Assembly (NCBI RefSeq): GCF_001667145.1
Contig: NZ_LZIF01000122.1
Span: forward strand, 1 to 64,000
Direction: 5' to 3'
Origin: Mycobacterium sp. 852002-51971_SCH5477799-a
GTDB lineage: Bacteria; Actinomycetota; Actinomycetes; Mycobacteriales; Mycobacteriaceae
DNA: 64,000 nt
Part shown: piece after piece, positions 34,898 through 43,875 of the stretch
Layout of the letters: every line of letters starts with the position of its first letter
Numbering within the stretch: position 1 is the stretch's first letter
Notes under the pieces: model-generated
What the model was told of the DNA's origin: nothing
The model's input: the letters and a program-made list of their open reading frames with translations, nothing else
Database searches by the model: none
Program-made: the position numbers and the translations under genes

Positions 34898-34949
34898 CGG
34901 TACTCCTTCCCCGCACGAAATCGCTGCCGGAACCCGGCTAGTGAGCGAA

Positions 34950-34967
34950 GCTAGCCGATCGGCTAGC
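34950..34967. promoter_or_regulatory. Perfect 18-bp palindrome, TetR operator
   Basis: GCTAGCCGATCGGCTAGC is its own reverse complement. It lies in the 101-bp gap between the TetR gene (34999) and the membrane operon (34897). A further half-site CGGCTAG lies a few bases upstream (34935-34941). It is the obvious operator for the TetR protein. Confidence 0.8.
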
Positions 34968-34998
34968 CAGGGTCAATAGCGTCGTCTAGTCTCGGTGC

Positions 34999-35601
34999 GT
35001 GGGAACAGCACGGCAGCCGGTCACCGGTGAGCAATTCTGGCTCATCGAGCACAGCCCGGCTCGGACGCGGGTACTCGATGCCGCGTTGGATCTGATCGCC
35101 ACACACGGTGTCAGCGGTACGTCACTGCAGATGATCGCCGATGCCGTCGGAATCACGAAAGCCGCTGTCTACCACCAATTCCGGACTAAAGAGCAGATCG
35201 TCATCGCCGTGACCGAGCGTGAACTCGGTCGGCTCGAACCGGCGCTCGAGGAGGCCGAAGCATACGACGACGGCCCCCAAGCGCGCGATGCCCTATTGGT
35301 GCGGGTGGTTGAGATGGCCGTGCGCGACCGCCGGTTGGTGCGCACGCTGCAGTTCGACCCCGTCGTCGTCCGATTGCTGGCCGAGCACAAGCCGTTTCAA
35401 CTTTTCATGGACCGTTTGTACCAGGTACTGCTGAGTGATGCGGGTCTGGACGGGCGGATCGAGGCGGCCATGTTCTCCGGCGCGCTCAGCACCGCGGTCA
35501 TGCATCCGCTGGTTGCCGACATCGACGACGACACTTTGCTCGATCGGGTTACCGACTTGAGCCGGCGCCTACTCGGTCTGCCTCGTGCACCCCATGACTG
35601 A
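34999..35601 (+). CDS. TetR-family transcriptional regulator
   Basis: This 200-residue regulator has a helix-turn-helix (TSLQMIADAVGITKAAVYHQF, about residues 41-61). Divergent from the four-gene membrane operon across the perfect palindrome, it probably represses that operon. The GTG at 34999 lies close to the operator, and the transcript may be leaderless or nearly so. The inducing ligand is unknown. Confidence 0.88.
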   Translation: MGTARQPVTGEQFWLIEHSPARTRVLDAALDLIATHGVSGTSLQMIADAVGITKAAVYHQFRTKEQIVIAVTERELGRLEPALEEAEAYDDGPQARDALLVRVVEMAVRDRRLVRTLQFDPVVVRLLAEHKPFQLFMDRLYQVLLSDAGLDGRIEAAMFSGALSTAVMHPLVADIDDDTLLDRVTDLSRRLLGLPRAPHD

Positions 35602-35606
35602 GTCGG

Positions 35607-36008
35607 CTATGTGTCGGCGCGGACCCAGCTCTCTATGCCGTCGTGGGCGATGCAGATCAGGAACAGGCCATCGGGCGCCTGCGCGACGTAGTTCAGATAG
35701 TTCTGGCAATCCGCGTTTTCTTCCTTGACTCCCGCCATCGGCGGTGACCGGAACCACCGCGGCTGATATCTGCGCGGCGAGCCGCAGAACATCAGCCGCC
35801 CGGGCTCCGAGGCGAAGGAAACGTATCCGTCGGCGACACCGAACGCGTAGTAGCTGGTGTTGTCGCACGGCGCGCCCAGAACCTGATGGGGCATGATGCC
35901 CGGGGTGCAGGCCGGGTAGTCGCAGCCGGTCGGCCCCGCCGAGGCTGGCGGCGCCGCCACCACACCGGCGCTGAGCGATGCGGCAACCAGAGCCACGATT
36001 GATCGCAC
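35607..36008 (-). CDS. Secreted protein of unknown function
   Basis: This 133-residue precursor has a Sec signal peptide (SIVALVAASLSAGVVAAPPASAG, cleavage near residue 24) and six cysteines in the mature part (Cys29, Cys34, Cys48 and others), suggesting disulfide bonds. No domain is recognised. The GTG at 36008 was chosen because it puts the hydrophobic core at the N-terminus. It lies next to Mce-associated genes. Confidence 0.65.
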   Translation of the reverse strand: MRSIVALVAASLSAGVVAAPPASAGPTGCDYPACTPGIMPHQVLGAPCDNTSYYAFGVADGYVSFASEPGRLMFCGSPRRYQPRWFRSPPMAGVKEENADCQNYLNYVAQAPDGLFLICIAHDGIESWVRADT

Positions 36009-36190
36009 CCGATTACTCTGCCACACCCGAAAAGAAAATTCTCCTGGTTGGAGAAGATCAGTCGGCCCGCACGGCCGTCGGCGCCGAGGCACTGGACGCG
36101 GCTGCGTCACGTTCCCCCGCGGGGCGAGCATTTCCGCATTTGAGAGCCGCGGGGGCGGCTGGCCGACGGCGCCATTGAGCCCGGGCCGAA

Positions 36191-36928
36191 GTGATAAGCT
36201 CGCTCTCCGTGCGCGATCCGGACGGGCCTGAGGCCGACCTCTCGGAAGTGGACGCGGAAGACGAAGTCGCCCAAGCTGAAGCGCGTGCCCGAGCGGCTCG
36301 GGCACGCCTGGAAAGCCTGCGCGGGGCAGCCGAAAGCGGGGACCCGGCCGACGATGCCCAAGATGTCGAGCAGCGCCCCGCGGCGTCGATCCGGAAACGG
36401 TTACGGTTGCCGCGGCGTCCCAGGCGGCCGCGATGGCTCCGGCGCCCAAAGCGGCGAACAGTAGCCGCCGGCATCGGCATCATGCTCTTCTCCGCTTCTC
36501 TCGGGGCGAGCGGCTTCATGCTGTGGCAGCACCACATCGCGCTGCATAACCGTCAGCTCACCGCGGAGTTCAGTGCAGCTGCCCGGCAAGGGATCACGGC
36601 ATTCATGTCGATTGACCCCGCTCATGCCAAAGAGGATGTCCAGCGCTCGATCGATGCCTCCACGGGCGACCAGAAGAATCAGCTGTCTGTGCTGTCGACG
36701 CTGCTAGTCAATAAGGCCGAGGAGACGAAGGTCGGCACCAGGGTCACCGTTGAAGCCGTCGCGGTCCAGTCGGTGAGCGACAATTCGGGAGTCGTGCTTG
36801 TGGCGGCGAAAACCGATCCCATTGGGCCCGACAACGCCAAACCACCACCGGCCCTGTTTCGCCTCAGTGTCAATTTGGACCGCGACGGCGGCAAGCTCAA
36901 GATGTCGAAAGTTGATTTCCTGCGATGA
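36191..36928 (+). CDS. Mce-associated membrane protein (first of a pair)
   Basis: This 245-residue protein has an N-terminal acidic/coiled-coil region (about 20-50), a basic stretch, one transmembrane helix near residues 92-112, and an extracytoplasmic domain resembling Mas proteins (EFSAAARQGITAFMSID, KMSKVDFL). Mas proteins associate with Mce transporters in the envelope. The GTG at 36191 is used; an in-frame GTG at 36209 is an alternative. It overlaps the next gene by 4 nt. The mce operon lies 1.3 kb away and converges on it. Confidence 0.78.
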   Translation: MISSLSVRDPDGPEADLSEVDAEDEVAQAEARARAARARLESLRGAAESGDPADDAQDVEQRPAASIRKRLRLPRRPRRPRWLRRPKRRTVAAGIGIMLFSASLGASGFMLWQHHIALHNRQLTAEFSAAARQGITAFMSIDPAHAKEDVQRSIDASTGDQKNQLSVLSTLLVNKAEETKVGTRVTVEAVAVQSVSDNSGVVLVAAKTDPIGPDNAKPPPALFRLSVNLDRDGGKLKMSKVDFLR

Positions 36929-37530
36929 CTGTCGAACATGGCTCCTCGCAGGACGGCACCGAGAACGACAGTGACGGCCCGCCGATTCCAAGTGTCGACC
37001 AGGAGGGGCGGCCGGCTGCGATTCGGCGTCGGGCCCGCCGGTATTTGGCAAGGTGGCGTTCGATCGTCGCGACAACGCTGGTTATCGCCGCCGTGGGAGT
37101 CGCCGCTGGGGTGTACTTCATCCTGTACCGGCCGGATCAGCAGGTTGGCGACGCGGCGGCGAACCGGGCGATCCAGGCGGCGTCGGATGGCACCGTGGCG
37201 GCATTGTCGTATTCCTATGACCATTGGAATCGCGATTTCAACAACGCGAAATCGCATCTCACCGGCGACTTCCTGGCCTACTACAGCAAATTCGCCGACG
37301 AAGTCATCGCGCCGACGGCGCAGAAGGGACGACTCACGGCGACGGCCAAGGTTATTCGGGCCGCAGTCTCGGAATTGCATGCCGATTCGGCCATCGTGCT
37401 GGTGTTCGTCGACCAGACCACCGCAAGCGTGCAAAAGAAAGACCCCGAGACGACGCAGAGCAGCGTCTTGGTCACGCTGACCAAGGTCAACGGTTCTTGG
37501 CTGATCGCGAAATTCGACCCGTCCGGATGA
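36925..37530 (+). CDS. Mce-associated membrane protein (second of a pair)
   Basis: This 201-residue protein has one transmembrane segment (STTLVIAAVGVAAGVYFI-like, near residues 47-67) and the Mas extracytoplasmic fold: YRPDQQVGD, DGTVAALSYSYDHWNRDF, AKSHLTGDFLAYYSKF, and WLIAKFDP at the end. It starts with an ATGA overlap with the preceding Mas gene and is very similar to the protein encoded at 53629. Confidence 0.82.
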   Translation: MTVEHGSSQDGTENDSDGPPIPSVDQEGRPAAIRRRARRYLARWRSIVATTLVIAAVGVAAGVYFILYRPDQQVGDAAANRAIQAASDGTVAALSYSYDHWNRDFNNAKSHLTGDFLAYYSKFADEVIAPTAQKGRLTATAKVIRAAVSELHADSAIVLVFVDQTTASVQKKDPETTQSSVLVTLTKVNGSWLIAKFDPSG

Positions 37531-37662
37531 GCGCGACAGATGTTGTCCTAACCATTATCTGGCGGGCCAAAGCGGTGTAACGTCATCGCTCGAGAACGCC
37601 GCAACCGACGGCGGAAAAGGTGCCATAGGCACTCTCGAATTACGCGCTTCGAGGAGCACCTG

Positions 37663-38184
37663 ATGCGTTCAGTCAAAACACTCACCACCGCAACGCTGTT
37701 GGCTGCCACTGCATTCGGCGGTTTGGGCACTGCACCCACAGCCCAGGCAATAACCAAGGAAGACGTGGCCATCAATGGGACTTTCCGCGCCACGTCCATC
37801 GGCGACTATGCCCAGAGAAACGATCAGTATTTCGGCGAACCGACGGTCTACCAAGTATGGACCATCACCTCGACGTGCGAGTCAACCCAGGAATGCCATG
37901 GCACGGTGAAGAGCGACCAGGGATGGAGTGCGGCGCTGTTTATGAATGATGGGGAGATGTGGAAGATCAGACGCGAAGTCCTGAACTGGGAGCGGTGCGA
38001 GGACGGCACCGCGTTCCCCGGACAACAGCAATACTTCTTCTACCCGGTGAACGACAATGGTGGATTCCAAGTCGGGTCGCGGGTTTTCGCGGGTAAGGAC
38101 AAGACGGTCGGTCCAAGCGGTGCCTGCGGGCAAAACCAGTGGCTTGACATCACGATGCCGTTGCGTCTCGACCAGCTTTCCTGA
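37663..38184 (+). CDS. Secreted protein of unknown function
   Basis: This 173-residue precursor has a signal peptide (LLAATAFGGLGTAPTAQA, cleavage near residue 29) and a beta-rich mature domain with Cys pairs (TSTCESTQECHG, WERCEDG, GACGQNQW). Comparable small secreted proteins commonly lie beside mce operons. The ATG at 37663 has GAGGAG upstream. It converges on mceF. Function unknown. Confidence 0.75.
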   Translation: MRSVKTLTTATLLAATAFGGLGTAPTAQAITKEDVAINGTFRATSIGDYAQRNDQYFGEPTVYQVWTITSTCESTQECHGTVKSDQGWSAALFMNDGEMWKIRREVLNWERCEDGTAFPGQQQYFFYPVNDNGGFQVGSRVFAGKDKTVGPSGACGQNQWLDITMPLRLDQLS

Positions 38185-38240
38185 CCGCGCCGTCGTGACC
38201 TGATTGCCCGCCCCTGGGGCCGCTTCGTCTCCGGGCGAAT

Positions 38241-39998
38241 TCAGGTGGGCAGCATGTCCTTCCACGTCCTGGGCGCTTTCGGAGCAACGAGATCCGACTG
38301 CTGATACAACTTTCCGTCGGGACCGACATAACGACCCGTGTGCGGATCGTACTTCGCCACCACGACCGAGGGCGCGGGCTTAGATGCGTTGCCTCCGAAC
38401 GAGCTTGGCGCAGCCTTGGGTCCTCCGCCGTCGGCCCCCTCGGCCGGTGCAGGGCCGGGAGGAACGAGCGGGACTGGAGGCGGGGCCGGCGCTGCGGGCG
38501 GCGGCGGAAGTTCTCCCGCCGCAGGGACATCGAGTGGCGCGATAGGCGGAAGGTCCGCCGACATTCTCGACATCGGCGCCAACGCTGGGGGTCCCGAAGA
38601 CGGCACCGGGGGAACAGCGGCCCCAACCGTGCCCGGCGGTGGATTTTCCCCCCGCGGCCCCGCAGGGGCGCCGCGCGGCACCGCCCCCGGCGGTAGTGGC
38701 GTCCCCTCGACCGGGCCGAAAATCCTGTCATTGGTAGTGATCCGGTCATCGGGCGGGACACCCTGGGACAACAGATTCGGGTCCAGCGGATAGGGACCGA
38801 GGGTGTGCTGGCGCATCGCCAGCGGCATGTACGGCTTGTCGCTGTTGCAGATTTCGACGGTCGGTGCGCGCTTGCCCGGGTGGCCCATGCAGGGATAGTT
38901 GCGGGCGCCACGAACCGCGATCGGTGAATCCTGCGGGAGTTTGCAATACAACCCGTCGGGTGTGTCGATGTCGGTGAGGTCGTCCGGGGATCGCCAGGTG
39001 TTGGGGGGCATGAAGCCGACCGTGCAAATAGGCGGATCGTCGACCGTGGCCGCGAAGTCGCCGTATGCCCTACCGTCGGGGTGGTTTTCACCCTGAGCGG
39101 CCTGCTCGACAGCAACACCCGACGGTAGCAACACCAGTAGCTGCTCGAGTGAGGGGTGGTAGGTGACGCCGATCTGCCCGATGGTGGTCAGGTTGGCAAG
39201 CAGGACTGGCAGCGTCGGTTTGATTTGCTCGAGAAGACGCGAAGCTTCGTTCGCGGTGTCAGGGCCCTTCTCCAAGATGGTGCGGAAGTGGGAATCGTTA
39301 TCCACCAGCGTATCCGAGATGCCGGCGAAGCTGTGTGCCCACTTCCTGATCGAATCGGTGGTGCTCGCTTGGGTATCCAGCAGCGGGGCGGTGTCCTCGG
39401 TGAGCGCTCGTGTCCGATCGACGACGCCGTTTGCGTCGCGGGACAAAGTCTTCGAGGAATCGAGTAACGACCCCAGGTCGTAACCGGAACCGTTGAAGCC
39501 CTGGAAGGACTCGTCGAGCAGTTGTCCGAGTTTGGTCTTCGGGATGCTTTGGACCAAGGCATTGACCTGTTCGAGCATTGGGGCGACCGGCTGCGGAATC
39601 GTCGTGTCGCGCACGGCGATTACCGAGCCGTCGTGCAGATAGGGCGGCGAATCGGTTTTGGGCCGCAGGTCCACGTACTGCTCACCCACCGCGGAGACAC
39701 TGAGCACCTGCGCTGTGAGGTCAGCGGGCACCTTGGGTGAAGTGCTCAGCGACAGCGTCGCTTTCGCGCCGGTCGGCGTCAAACCCACCGAGGTGACCTT
39801 GCCGAGCTGAACCCCACGGTAGGTCACGTTGGAAAACCGGTACAGGCCGCCGGTGGCCGGCAGCTCCAGCGTCACCGTCATCCGGCCGATGCCCAGCAAG
39901 GTCGGCGCTTGGATGTAGAAGAGGACCATCGCAATCACGCCAATGATTCCGGCGATCACGAAAATCGCCAGCTGGATACGAACGAAGCGCGTCAGCAT
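38241..39998 (-). CDS. MCE family protein MceF
   Basis: This 585-residue protein has an N-terminal transmembrane segment, one MCE domain (VTLELPATGGLYRFSNVTYRGVQLGKVTSV at about 42-71, spaced out), and an extracytoplasmic C-terminal region ending in a long Pro/Ala/Gly-rich tail. It is the last gene of the yrbE/mce operon and would form part of the substrate-binding tube for lipid import. It starts directly after mceE. Confidence 0.9.
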   Translation of the reverse strand: MLTRFVRIQLAIFVIAGIIGVIAMVLFYIQAPTLLGIGRMTVTLELPATGGLYRFSNVTYRGVQLGKVTSVGLTPTGAKATLSLSTSPKVPADLTAQVLSVSAVGEQYVDLRPKTDSPPYLHDGSVIAVRDTTIPQPVAPMLEQVNALVQSIPKTKLGQLLDESFQGFNGSGYDLGSLLDSSKTLSRDANGVVDRTRALTEDTAPLLDTQASTTDSIRKWAHSFAGISDTLVDNDSHFRTILEKGPDTANEASRLLEQIKPTLPVLLANLTTIGQIGVTYHPSLEQLLVLLPSGVAVEQAAQGENHPDGRAYGDFAATVDDPPICTVGFMPPNTWRSPDDLTDIDTPDGLYCKLPQDSPIAVRGARNYPCMGHPGKRAPTVEICNSDKPYMPLAMRQHTLGPYPLDPNLLSQGVPPDDRITTNDRIFGPVEGTPLPPGAVPRGAPAGPRGENPPPGTVGAAVPPVPSSGPPALAPMSRMSADLPPIAPLDVPAAGELPPPPAAPAPPPVPLVPPGPAPAEGADGGGPKAAPSSFGGNASKPAPSVVVAKYDPHTGRYVGPDGKLYQQSDLVAPKAPRTWKDMLPT

Positions 39999-41345
39999 CT
40001 ATCCACCCGCTCCCGCCGGCGGCGCCTCTGCGGGCGGCGCCGTTTGGCCGAGACCCGCGTCGGGCAGCGGGGCCGCACCCGAAGCAGGTCCGGGCAGCGG
40101 GGCCGCACCCGGAGCAGGCCCGGGCAGCGGTCCATAATTTCCCGGTCCCGGTCCCGCAGCCGGCGGTGGGCCGGGCAGCGGAGCCGCACCCGGCGGTGGT
40201 GGCGGCAGCGGCAACGCGTCGGGATCGACCCACGGTGGCCTCAGCGGGCTATGCAGAGGATCGAGTGTGTAATTCATGCGATACGGGTCGCCCGGCACCG
40301 GTGGCACCGGCATGTCCAGTTGCCCCCAGTGGGTTCCCAGGAACAATCCCTTCTTGAGCCGTGGAATCGTCAGGTCAAAATCGAAATGCAGGTTGAAGAA
40401 ATCGCCTCGGACCGCTCGGTCGACGAAGTTCTGGGTGAACGGGAACACGAACGCCGCCGAGATGGCCGCGCCGAACTCCGGTCCGACGTCGGCGAGCGCT
40501 TTGATGGTCGGCTCCAGGTTTTTGAGGTTCGTGACCAAGTCGGCCTGCGCGTCGTTGACCAGCCGCGTGGCGGTGTTGCTGAAGACCCGAAGATGATCCA
40601 GCGCGGCCGTCAGACGCGGCCGCTCCTTGATCAACACCTCGAGCGCCGGCGGTATCTTGCGCAGCGCTTCGGTGACAACGTCGCGCTGGTCGGCGAAGTT
40701 GGCCGACAGCCGATTCAGCGCCTGGATGGAGGCGACGAGGTTGTCCCGCTGGTCGTCCAGTGTCCCCACGAAGGTGTCCAGGCGGGTAATGAGATCACGC
40801 ACCGCGCCCTCGTGCCCGGACAGGGCGGCCGAGAAATTGTGAATGACCTCCCCGATCTGTCCCAATCCGCCGCCGTTGACGACCGCGCCGAGCGACGAGA
40901 GCGTTTGCTCGGTCGACGGGTAGGCCGACGACCGGCTCAGCGGGATGGTTGCCCCCGGCTGCAGCCGTCCGCTTCCCGATTGTCCGAGCGGGGTATTGAG
41001 CTCCAGATGCATCGAGCCGAGCAAACTGGTCTGGCCGACGGTGGCTACCACATTGGCCGGGACCACCACATCGCGCTTGACCGAGATCTCGACGTCGGCG
41101 TGCCAGCCCTGCACCCTCATCGCACCGACACTGCCAACGACGACGTCGTCGATCATCACCGGCGAATTCGATTCCATCGTGCCGACATTCGGGAGCTCGA
41201 CGTGGTAGATGTTGGCCCCCGGCCCGCGTCCGACCGCGCCGGGCAGGGGTAGTGAATTCAGGCCGTGGAATGCGCATCCCGTGGCCGTCAACACCACGCA
41301 ACAGCCGACGGTGAACACGCGCCTGGCGACTACCCGGGCGATCAT
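39999..41345 (-). CDS. MCE family lipoprotein MceE
   Basis: This 448-residue MCE protein has a lipobox-like N-terminus (VVLTATGCAF, Cys24), the MCE core (YHVELPNVGTMESNSPVMIDDVVVGSV), and a Pro-rich C-terminal tail containing tandem repeats. MceE is usually the lipid-anchored subunit of the complex. It overlaps mceD by 4 nt and abuts mceF. Confidence 0.9.
   Translation of the reverse strand: MIARVVARRVFTVGCCVVLTATGCAFHGLNSLPLPGAVGRGPGANIYHVELPNVGTMESNSPVMIDDVVVGSVGAMRVQGWHADVEISVKRDVVVPANVVATVGQTSLLGSMHLELNTPLGQSGSGRLQPGATIPLSRSSAYPSTEQTLSSLGAVVNGGGLGQIGEVIHNFSAALSGHEGAVRDLITRLDTFVGTLDDQRDNLVASIQALNRLSANFADQRDVVTEALRKIPPALEVLIKERPRLTAALDHLRVFSNTATRLVNDAQADLVTNLKNLEPTIKALADVGPEFGAAISAAFVFPFTQNFVDRAVRGDFFNLHFDFDLTIPRLKKGLFLGTHWGQLDMPVPPVPGDPYRMNYTLDPLHSPLRPPWVDPDALPLPPPPPGAAPLPGPPPAAGPGPGNYGPLPGPAPGAAPLPGPASGAAPLPDAGLGQTAPPAEAPPAGAGG
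40061..40130 (+). repeat. 30-bp tandem repeat in the mceE tail
   Basis: Units beginning CGGGCAGCGGGGCCGCACCC occur at 40061 and 40091, with a partial third at 40121 and a degenerate copy near 40170. They encode a Pro/Gly/Ala-rich decapeptide repeat on the minus strand and could vary in copy number. Confidence 0.75.
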
Positions 41346-42760
41346 TGTTGTGGCCCTCCGTCTGGCAGCAGCATGCCCGACACGGTGGGCGCCGGAGGTG
41401 GTGGCATCGGTGTCGACGGTGGCGGCGGCAGCGGCATCGCCGCGCCCGGTATCCGCTCCGGCGGCACCGCCCCCGGCGGTCCCACCGGATCACCCGGCAG
41501 GCCGGTGTACGCCGACACCGCCGGCGGGATCTCAGGGGCCGCGGGTTTCGGCCCCTCGCCGCCGGGGGCCAGGCGCGGTTCGGTGTAGAGAACCCTGCCC
41601 GGGTCGATTGACTTGGCGATGAACGGGTTGATGGGAATCGGCGAGTTATTCCAGCTCGTCTGCCGCAATCCAGGACCAAGGAACAGCGAGCACAGCTTGC
41701 CCGATTCGACCGCGGTGATGTTCTCGATGGCGCCGATTTGCGTGCAGCCCGGTGTGGACAGCAGAACCTGACCGCCCCAGGTGGGATTCGCCATGTTCAT
41801 CAGCCCGAAGCCACCCACGATCGTTCCGGTGTCGGCGTTGTAGTCGTTGAAGAAGTTGCCGAACGCGTTCGGCGCCGCGTGCAGAATGTTTTCCAGGGCC
41901 ATGTGGTGATCGACCAGGTTCTGCGTGACATCGGCCAACCGGGCGATCTGCTCGCTGGTCTGGTTGCGGGTCCCGGCGATGAATCGCCGCACTTCGCCCA
42001 CCGCCGTCGACAGATCGGTCAACGCCGCGTCCAAATCCGATTTGCTGTCATTGACCACGCTGGTGAGCGTGGCAAGGCGATTGTTGAACTGCACGAGTTG
42101 GACATTGCTGTCGCGCAGCGCGGCGACGAAGGTCTGCAGGTTTTTGATGATGTCGACGATGTTGCCACTGCCGTTGGCGAGGATCCGGCCTACGCCTGAC
42201 AATTGACCGAGCGTTTGGCGCAGCTTGTCGCCGTTGCCGTCCAACGCGTTGGCGGCGCTGTCGATGAACCGCCCCACGGATGTGCCCGATACCCCGCTCT
42301 TGGGTCCCAGATCCGTTGCCAGCCGCATCAACTGGGTTTTGACCTCGTCCCACTCGACCGGCACTGCGGTGCGTTCGACCGGTATGACTGCGCCATCGCG
42401 CATGACCGGCCCTCTATCGCGGTAGGCCGGTGAGAGCTGGACGTAGCGGGCGGCCACCAGATTCGGGGCGACGATCACCGCCTTCGCGTCCGCCGGAATG
42501 GGCACGTCGCGGTCGACCTTGAGGACCATCTTGGCCTGAGTGCCTTGCGGCTGAATGGATTTGATGCTGCCGACTTTGACACCCGAAACCCGCACCTCGT
42601 CATGGGGATAGATCGCGGTGGCGACGGTGAAGTAGGCGGTAATCGTCCGTGGGCCGAAGAACGTGTTACGGATGACCACGGCGGCCCCGGCAACGATCAG
42701 CCCGACGAGCACGATCGCGGTCACCGCGGCCACCCGCTTGCGCGGCATCCGGGAGATCAT
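41342..42760 (-). CDS. MCE family protein MceD
   Basis: This 472-residue protein has an N-terminal transmembrane helix (VTAIVLVGLIVAGAAVVI), the MCE domain (AYFTVATAIYPHDEVRVSGVKVGSI), a helical central part and a proline-rich C-terminus. The ATG at 42760 overlaps the mceC stop by 4 nt. It is one of the six Mce tube-forming subunits. Confidence 0.9.
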   Translation of the reverse strand: MISRMPRKRVAAVTAIVLVGLIVAGAAVVIRNTFFGPRTITAYFTVATAIYPHDEVRVSGVKVGSIKSIQPQGTQAKMVLKVDRDVPIPADAKAVIVAPNLVAARYVQLSPAYRDRGPVMRDGAVIPVERTAVPVEWDEVKTQLMRLATDLGPKSGVSGTSVGRFIDSAANALDGNGDKLRQTLGQLSGVGRILANGSGNIVDIIKNLQTFVAALRDSNVQLVQFNNRLATLTSVVNDSKSDLDAALTDLSTAVGEVRRFIAGTRNQTSEQIARLADVTQNLVDHHMALENILHAAPNAFGNFFNDYNADTGTIVGGFGLMNMANPTWGGQVLLSTPGCTQIGAIENITAVESGKLCSLFLGPGLRQTSWNNSPIPINPFIAKSIDPGRVLYTEPRLAPGGEGPKPAAPEIPPAVSAYTGLPGDPVGPPGAVPPERIPGAAMPLPPPPSTPMPPPPAPTVSGMLLPDGGPQQ

Positions 42761-43875
42761 TGTGATCCTCCGATCCGTCCGCCCAAGGTGCAACCAGGGC
42801 ACTGCGGAATCAAGTTGTATGGCCAAGGGGTCAGTGCCCGAGGTACCGGCGATGGGGAGCCGGGGCCCTTAGCAGTATCGAAGGTCCGGAATCCCCAGAG
42901 GTAGTCGACCAGCTCCTGGAAGAGTTGCGGGACAAGGAAGTTCGGGGCGAACGCCTGGTAGGCGTACATGCCGGAAATGGCCTCACCGACGGTGATCTGG
43001 AATTTGGCAAGGCCTGGCAGCGCTTTGCCGATGTTGTCGCGGTTCTTCTCCAACACTCCGAGAACCCGATTCAGCCGCTCCAGCGTCGGCGCCAATGTGC
43101 TTTCGTTGTCGTGCACCAACGCCGTCAGCTGCTTGGCCACCACCGACGTGTTGGCCAGCAGGTCCACGATCTCTTGCCGGCGGGCGACCAGCACTTGCAG
43201 CAGGGAATCCGAGTTCAGGATGAGCTTGTTGACCTGCATGCTGCGTTCGGAGAGTATTCCGGTGACATCGCCGGCACTCTTGAACAACTCGCCCAGGTTC
43301 TTGTTGCGGCTGTTGAGGGTTCGCGACAACCGGGTGAGCGCGTCGAAGGCCGGCCCCATCTGGGGTGCGATCTGGTCGAGCGTCGCCGCCAGCGTGTCCA
43401 ACGACTGATTCAGCGCCGTGGTGTTGGTGCCGGCCGTGTCCGACGTCAGGTCACTGACCGCTTCGGTCAACGAATACGGCGAGGACGTGCGCGAGACGGG
43501 GATCAGCGTCATCGGATGCATCGTGCCGCCGCCCGCGGACTCCACCGTCAGCATTCGCTCGCCCAGCAACGTGCCGGTGCGGATATGCGCGGAAGTCTCC
43601 GAGCCGAGCAGGATGTTGCCCTTCATCGCGAACGTCACCAGCGCATCGCCGTGGCGCAGCTTCACGTCCGACACCGTGCCGACCTTCAACCCCGACACGA
43701 TCACGGGGTTGCCGGTCGCGAGACCGCCGGCTTCGGTGAACAGCGCCTGGTAGCGGACCATCGTCGCCCATTGGGTGAACCGATCGGGCGACAGGCCCAC
43801 CAGGATGACCATCACCGCCAGGACGACGCCGATCAGTCCGGGCTTGACCAGCCCAGCTCCGCGATACTTGAGCAT
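42757..43875 (-). CDS. MCE family protein MceC
   Basis: This 372-residue protein has an N-terminal transmembrane segment (LIGVVLAVMVILVGL) and an MCE domain (ALFTEAGGLATGNPVIVSGLKVGTV). The ATG at 43875 shares one base with the mceB stop (TAATG); a GTG five codons upstream is possible. It is a subunit of the mce transporter. Confidence 0.9.
   Translation of the reverse strand: MLKYRGAGLVKPGLIGVVLAVMVILVGLSPDRFTQWATMVRYQALFTEAGGLATGNPVIVSGLKVGTVSDVKLRHGDALVTFAMKGNILLGSETSAHIRTGTLLGERMLTVESAGGGTMHPMTLIPVSRTSSPYSLTEAVSDLTSDTAGTNTTALNQSLDTLAATLDQIAPQMGPAFDALTRLSRTLNSRNKNLGELFKSAGDVTGILSERSMQVNKLILNSDSLLQVLVARRQEIVDLLANTSVVAKQLTALVHDNESTLAPTLERLNRVLGVLEKNRDNIGKALPGLAKFQITVGEAISGMYAYQAFAPNFLVPQLFQELVDYLWGFRTFDTAKGPGSPSPVPRALTPWPYNLIPQCPGCTLGGRIGGSQ

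Noticed and set aside
36009..36190. Upstream extension of the secreted-protein frame towards 36449
   Set aside because: It overlaps the opposite Mas gene and would bury the signal peptide; the GTG at 36008 is preferred.
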